A stretch of DNA of 12,691 nucleotides. It comes from Solirubrobacterales bacterium. Its GTDB lineage: Bacteria; Actinomycetota; Thermoleophilia; Solirubrobacterales; Solirubrobacteraceae. The stretch covers positions 1-12,691 of the forward strand of contig JAPLCH010000081.1 in the NCBI GenBank assembly GCA_026392325.1, read 5' to 3'. Made by a program: the position numbers and the translations under genes. Positions 12,393 to 12,691 of the stretch are shown piece by piece; within the stretch, counting starts at the first letter, position 1; each line of letters opens with the position of its first letter. The notes beneath the pieces are model-generated. The model ran no database searches, was not told the origin of the DNA, and was given only the letters and a program-made list of their open reading frames with translations.

Positions 12393-12458
12393 TCGCGTCT
12401 TATCCAGACTGAGGGTCGCCGCCGCGGCCCTCAGTGCGTTCCGGGGTAAGAGGCGCGA
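12393..12458. repeat. Nested inverted repeats capable of a long stem-loop
   Basis: The core is a 12-bp stem (one G-U pair) between 12408-12419 and 12424-12435 with a CGCC loop; arms are ACTGAGGGTCGC and GCGGCCCTCAGT. It is enclosed by TCGCG-TCTTA (12393-12402) pairing with TAAGA (12447-12451) and CGCGA (12454-12458), separated by a two-base GG bulge. No T tract follows on either strand, so it is not a standard intrinsic terminator. It may be a structured RNA, a processing site or a protein-binding site between convergent genes. Confidence 0.6.
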
Positions 12459-12565
12459 CTGAGTTTGAAGGTGCGCATGTCTCTTTCACCACATGGGGCC
12501 GCAGGGGATTCCACCAGTCATTCACGGCTCTGATTGAACGGCGGTCGTGTCTGGCAGTCATGAAT

Positions 12566-12691
12566 TCATGCGGAGACTGCTTCAGCCGCACGCCGCATTA
12601 GTTGCGCCCGAAGGTTGAGCAGGTCCTTTAGAGACCGGAAGTCATGGTTCCCGTGGAAAAGGTGTTGTGCGTGAAGTTCGGTTTCTGCTGT
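12566..12691 (-). CDS. C-terminal end of an unidentified protein (partial)
   Basis: An open frame of 41 codons enters from the right edge on the minus strand and ends at TGA 12566-12568. The peptide includes HLFHGNHDFRSLKDLLNLRA and ends MRRAAEAVSA, an amphipathic-helix-like C-terminus of natural composition. It has no start because the window cuts it. About half of the codons end in G or C, somewhat low for this region. No family is recognised. It would converge on the Ppx/GppA gene across 280 nt. Confidence 0.5.
   Translation of the reverse strand, partial: TAETELHAQHLFHGNHDFRSLKDLLNLRAQLMRRAAEAVSA

Noticed and set aside
12441..12460. GGTAAGAG resembling a conserved stretch of bacterial RNase P RNA
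   Set aside because: The required upstream GAGGAAAGTCC-type region and the 3' ACAGAA region are absent, and the needed 5' part would fall inside the Ppx/GppA coding sequence.
12450..12560. Cobalamin-riboswitch-like segment on the minus strand (GGTGGAATCC, then GCGGCCCC, then GGTGA)
   Set aside because: The preceding GGGAA box and the P4 stem pairing are missing, and downstream on that strand there is only the end of the Ppx/GppA gene, not a B12-related gene.
12400..12561. 53-63-aa minus-strand frame between the partial gene and the Ppx/GppA gene
   Set aside because: It crosses both arms of the strong inverted repeat, has an irregular composition rich in R, P and T, and its longer version starts inside another gene's end. 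The ATG 4 nt after the partial gene stop keeps it barely possible.
12284..12565. tmRNA, tRNA or SRP RNA in the terminal intergenic region
   Set aside because: No TTCRANN T-loop, no tag-peptide frame with a tmRNA-type 3' end, and no GGAA-loop SRP helix-8 motif were found on either strand.
12559..12570. 12-bp perfect palindrome CATGAATTCATG
   Set aside because: It overlaps the stop codon of the partial minus-strand gene, occurs once, and has no second operator-like copy; chance is a sufficient explanation.
1..12691. Mobile element, prophage, CRISPR or defence island
   Set aside because: No transposase, integrase, direct repeat array, tRNA attachment site or composition break was seen; the genes are mostly core metabolism.

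Overview
The window looks like ordinary chromosome from a high-G+C, gene-dense actinobacterium. G+C is roughly 60% by eye. The dCTP deaminase resembles the mycobacterial bifunctional dCTP deaminase/dUTPase, and the citrate synthase has the long N-terminal domain seen in actinobacterial GltA. A deep-branching actinobacterial class such as Thermoleophilia is an inference, not something the sequence proves. Packing is very tight: convergent genes are separated by 6 and 3 nt or overlap by 32 nt, and many same-strand genes lie 2-11 nt apart or overlap by 4 nt. CTT is at least as common as CTG for leucine in dcd, which is unusual for this G+C.

Layout. (1) 1-2318, plus: possible tail of an upstream gene, then dcd (4-nt overlap), gltA (4-nt overlap) and an unidentified 118-aa protein, likely one operon. 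(2) 2325-3448, minus: a yccF-type membrane protein followed by a YgjP-like zinc metallopeptidase. (3) 3537-3827, plus: a small unrecognised protein divergent from yccF. (4) 3831-5781, minus: an MBL-fold hydrolase with a probable C-terminal winged helix, then metF. (5) 5885-8951, plus: a SnoaL-like/MBL fusion protein, an unidentified 124-aa protein and pyruvate kinase. (6) 8920-10302, minus: a glyoxalase-II-like MBL hydrolase and a TVP38/DedA-type membrane protein. (7) 10363-12285, plus: glyoxalase I and a Ppx/GppA phosphatase with an HD domain. (8) 12286-12691: a convergent intergenic region rich in inverted repeats, then the C-terminal end of an unidentified minus-strand gene cut by the window edge.

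Most genes serve central metabolism: nucleotide balance (dcd), TCA entry (gltA), one-carbon metabolism (metF), glycolysis (pyk), methylglyoxal detoxification (glyoxalase I with a glyoxalase-II-like partner) and polyphosphate or alarmone turnover (Ppx/GppA-HD). There is no CRISPR, insertion sequence, tRNA, rRNA, phage or obvious defence system. The items most worth a second look are the SnoaL-MBL fusion and its small partner, three MBL-fold genes within about 6 kb, a repeated promoter geometry implying leaderless mRNAs, and the nested inverted repeats in the terminal intergenic region.
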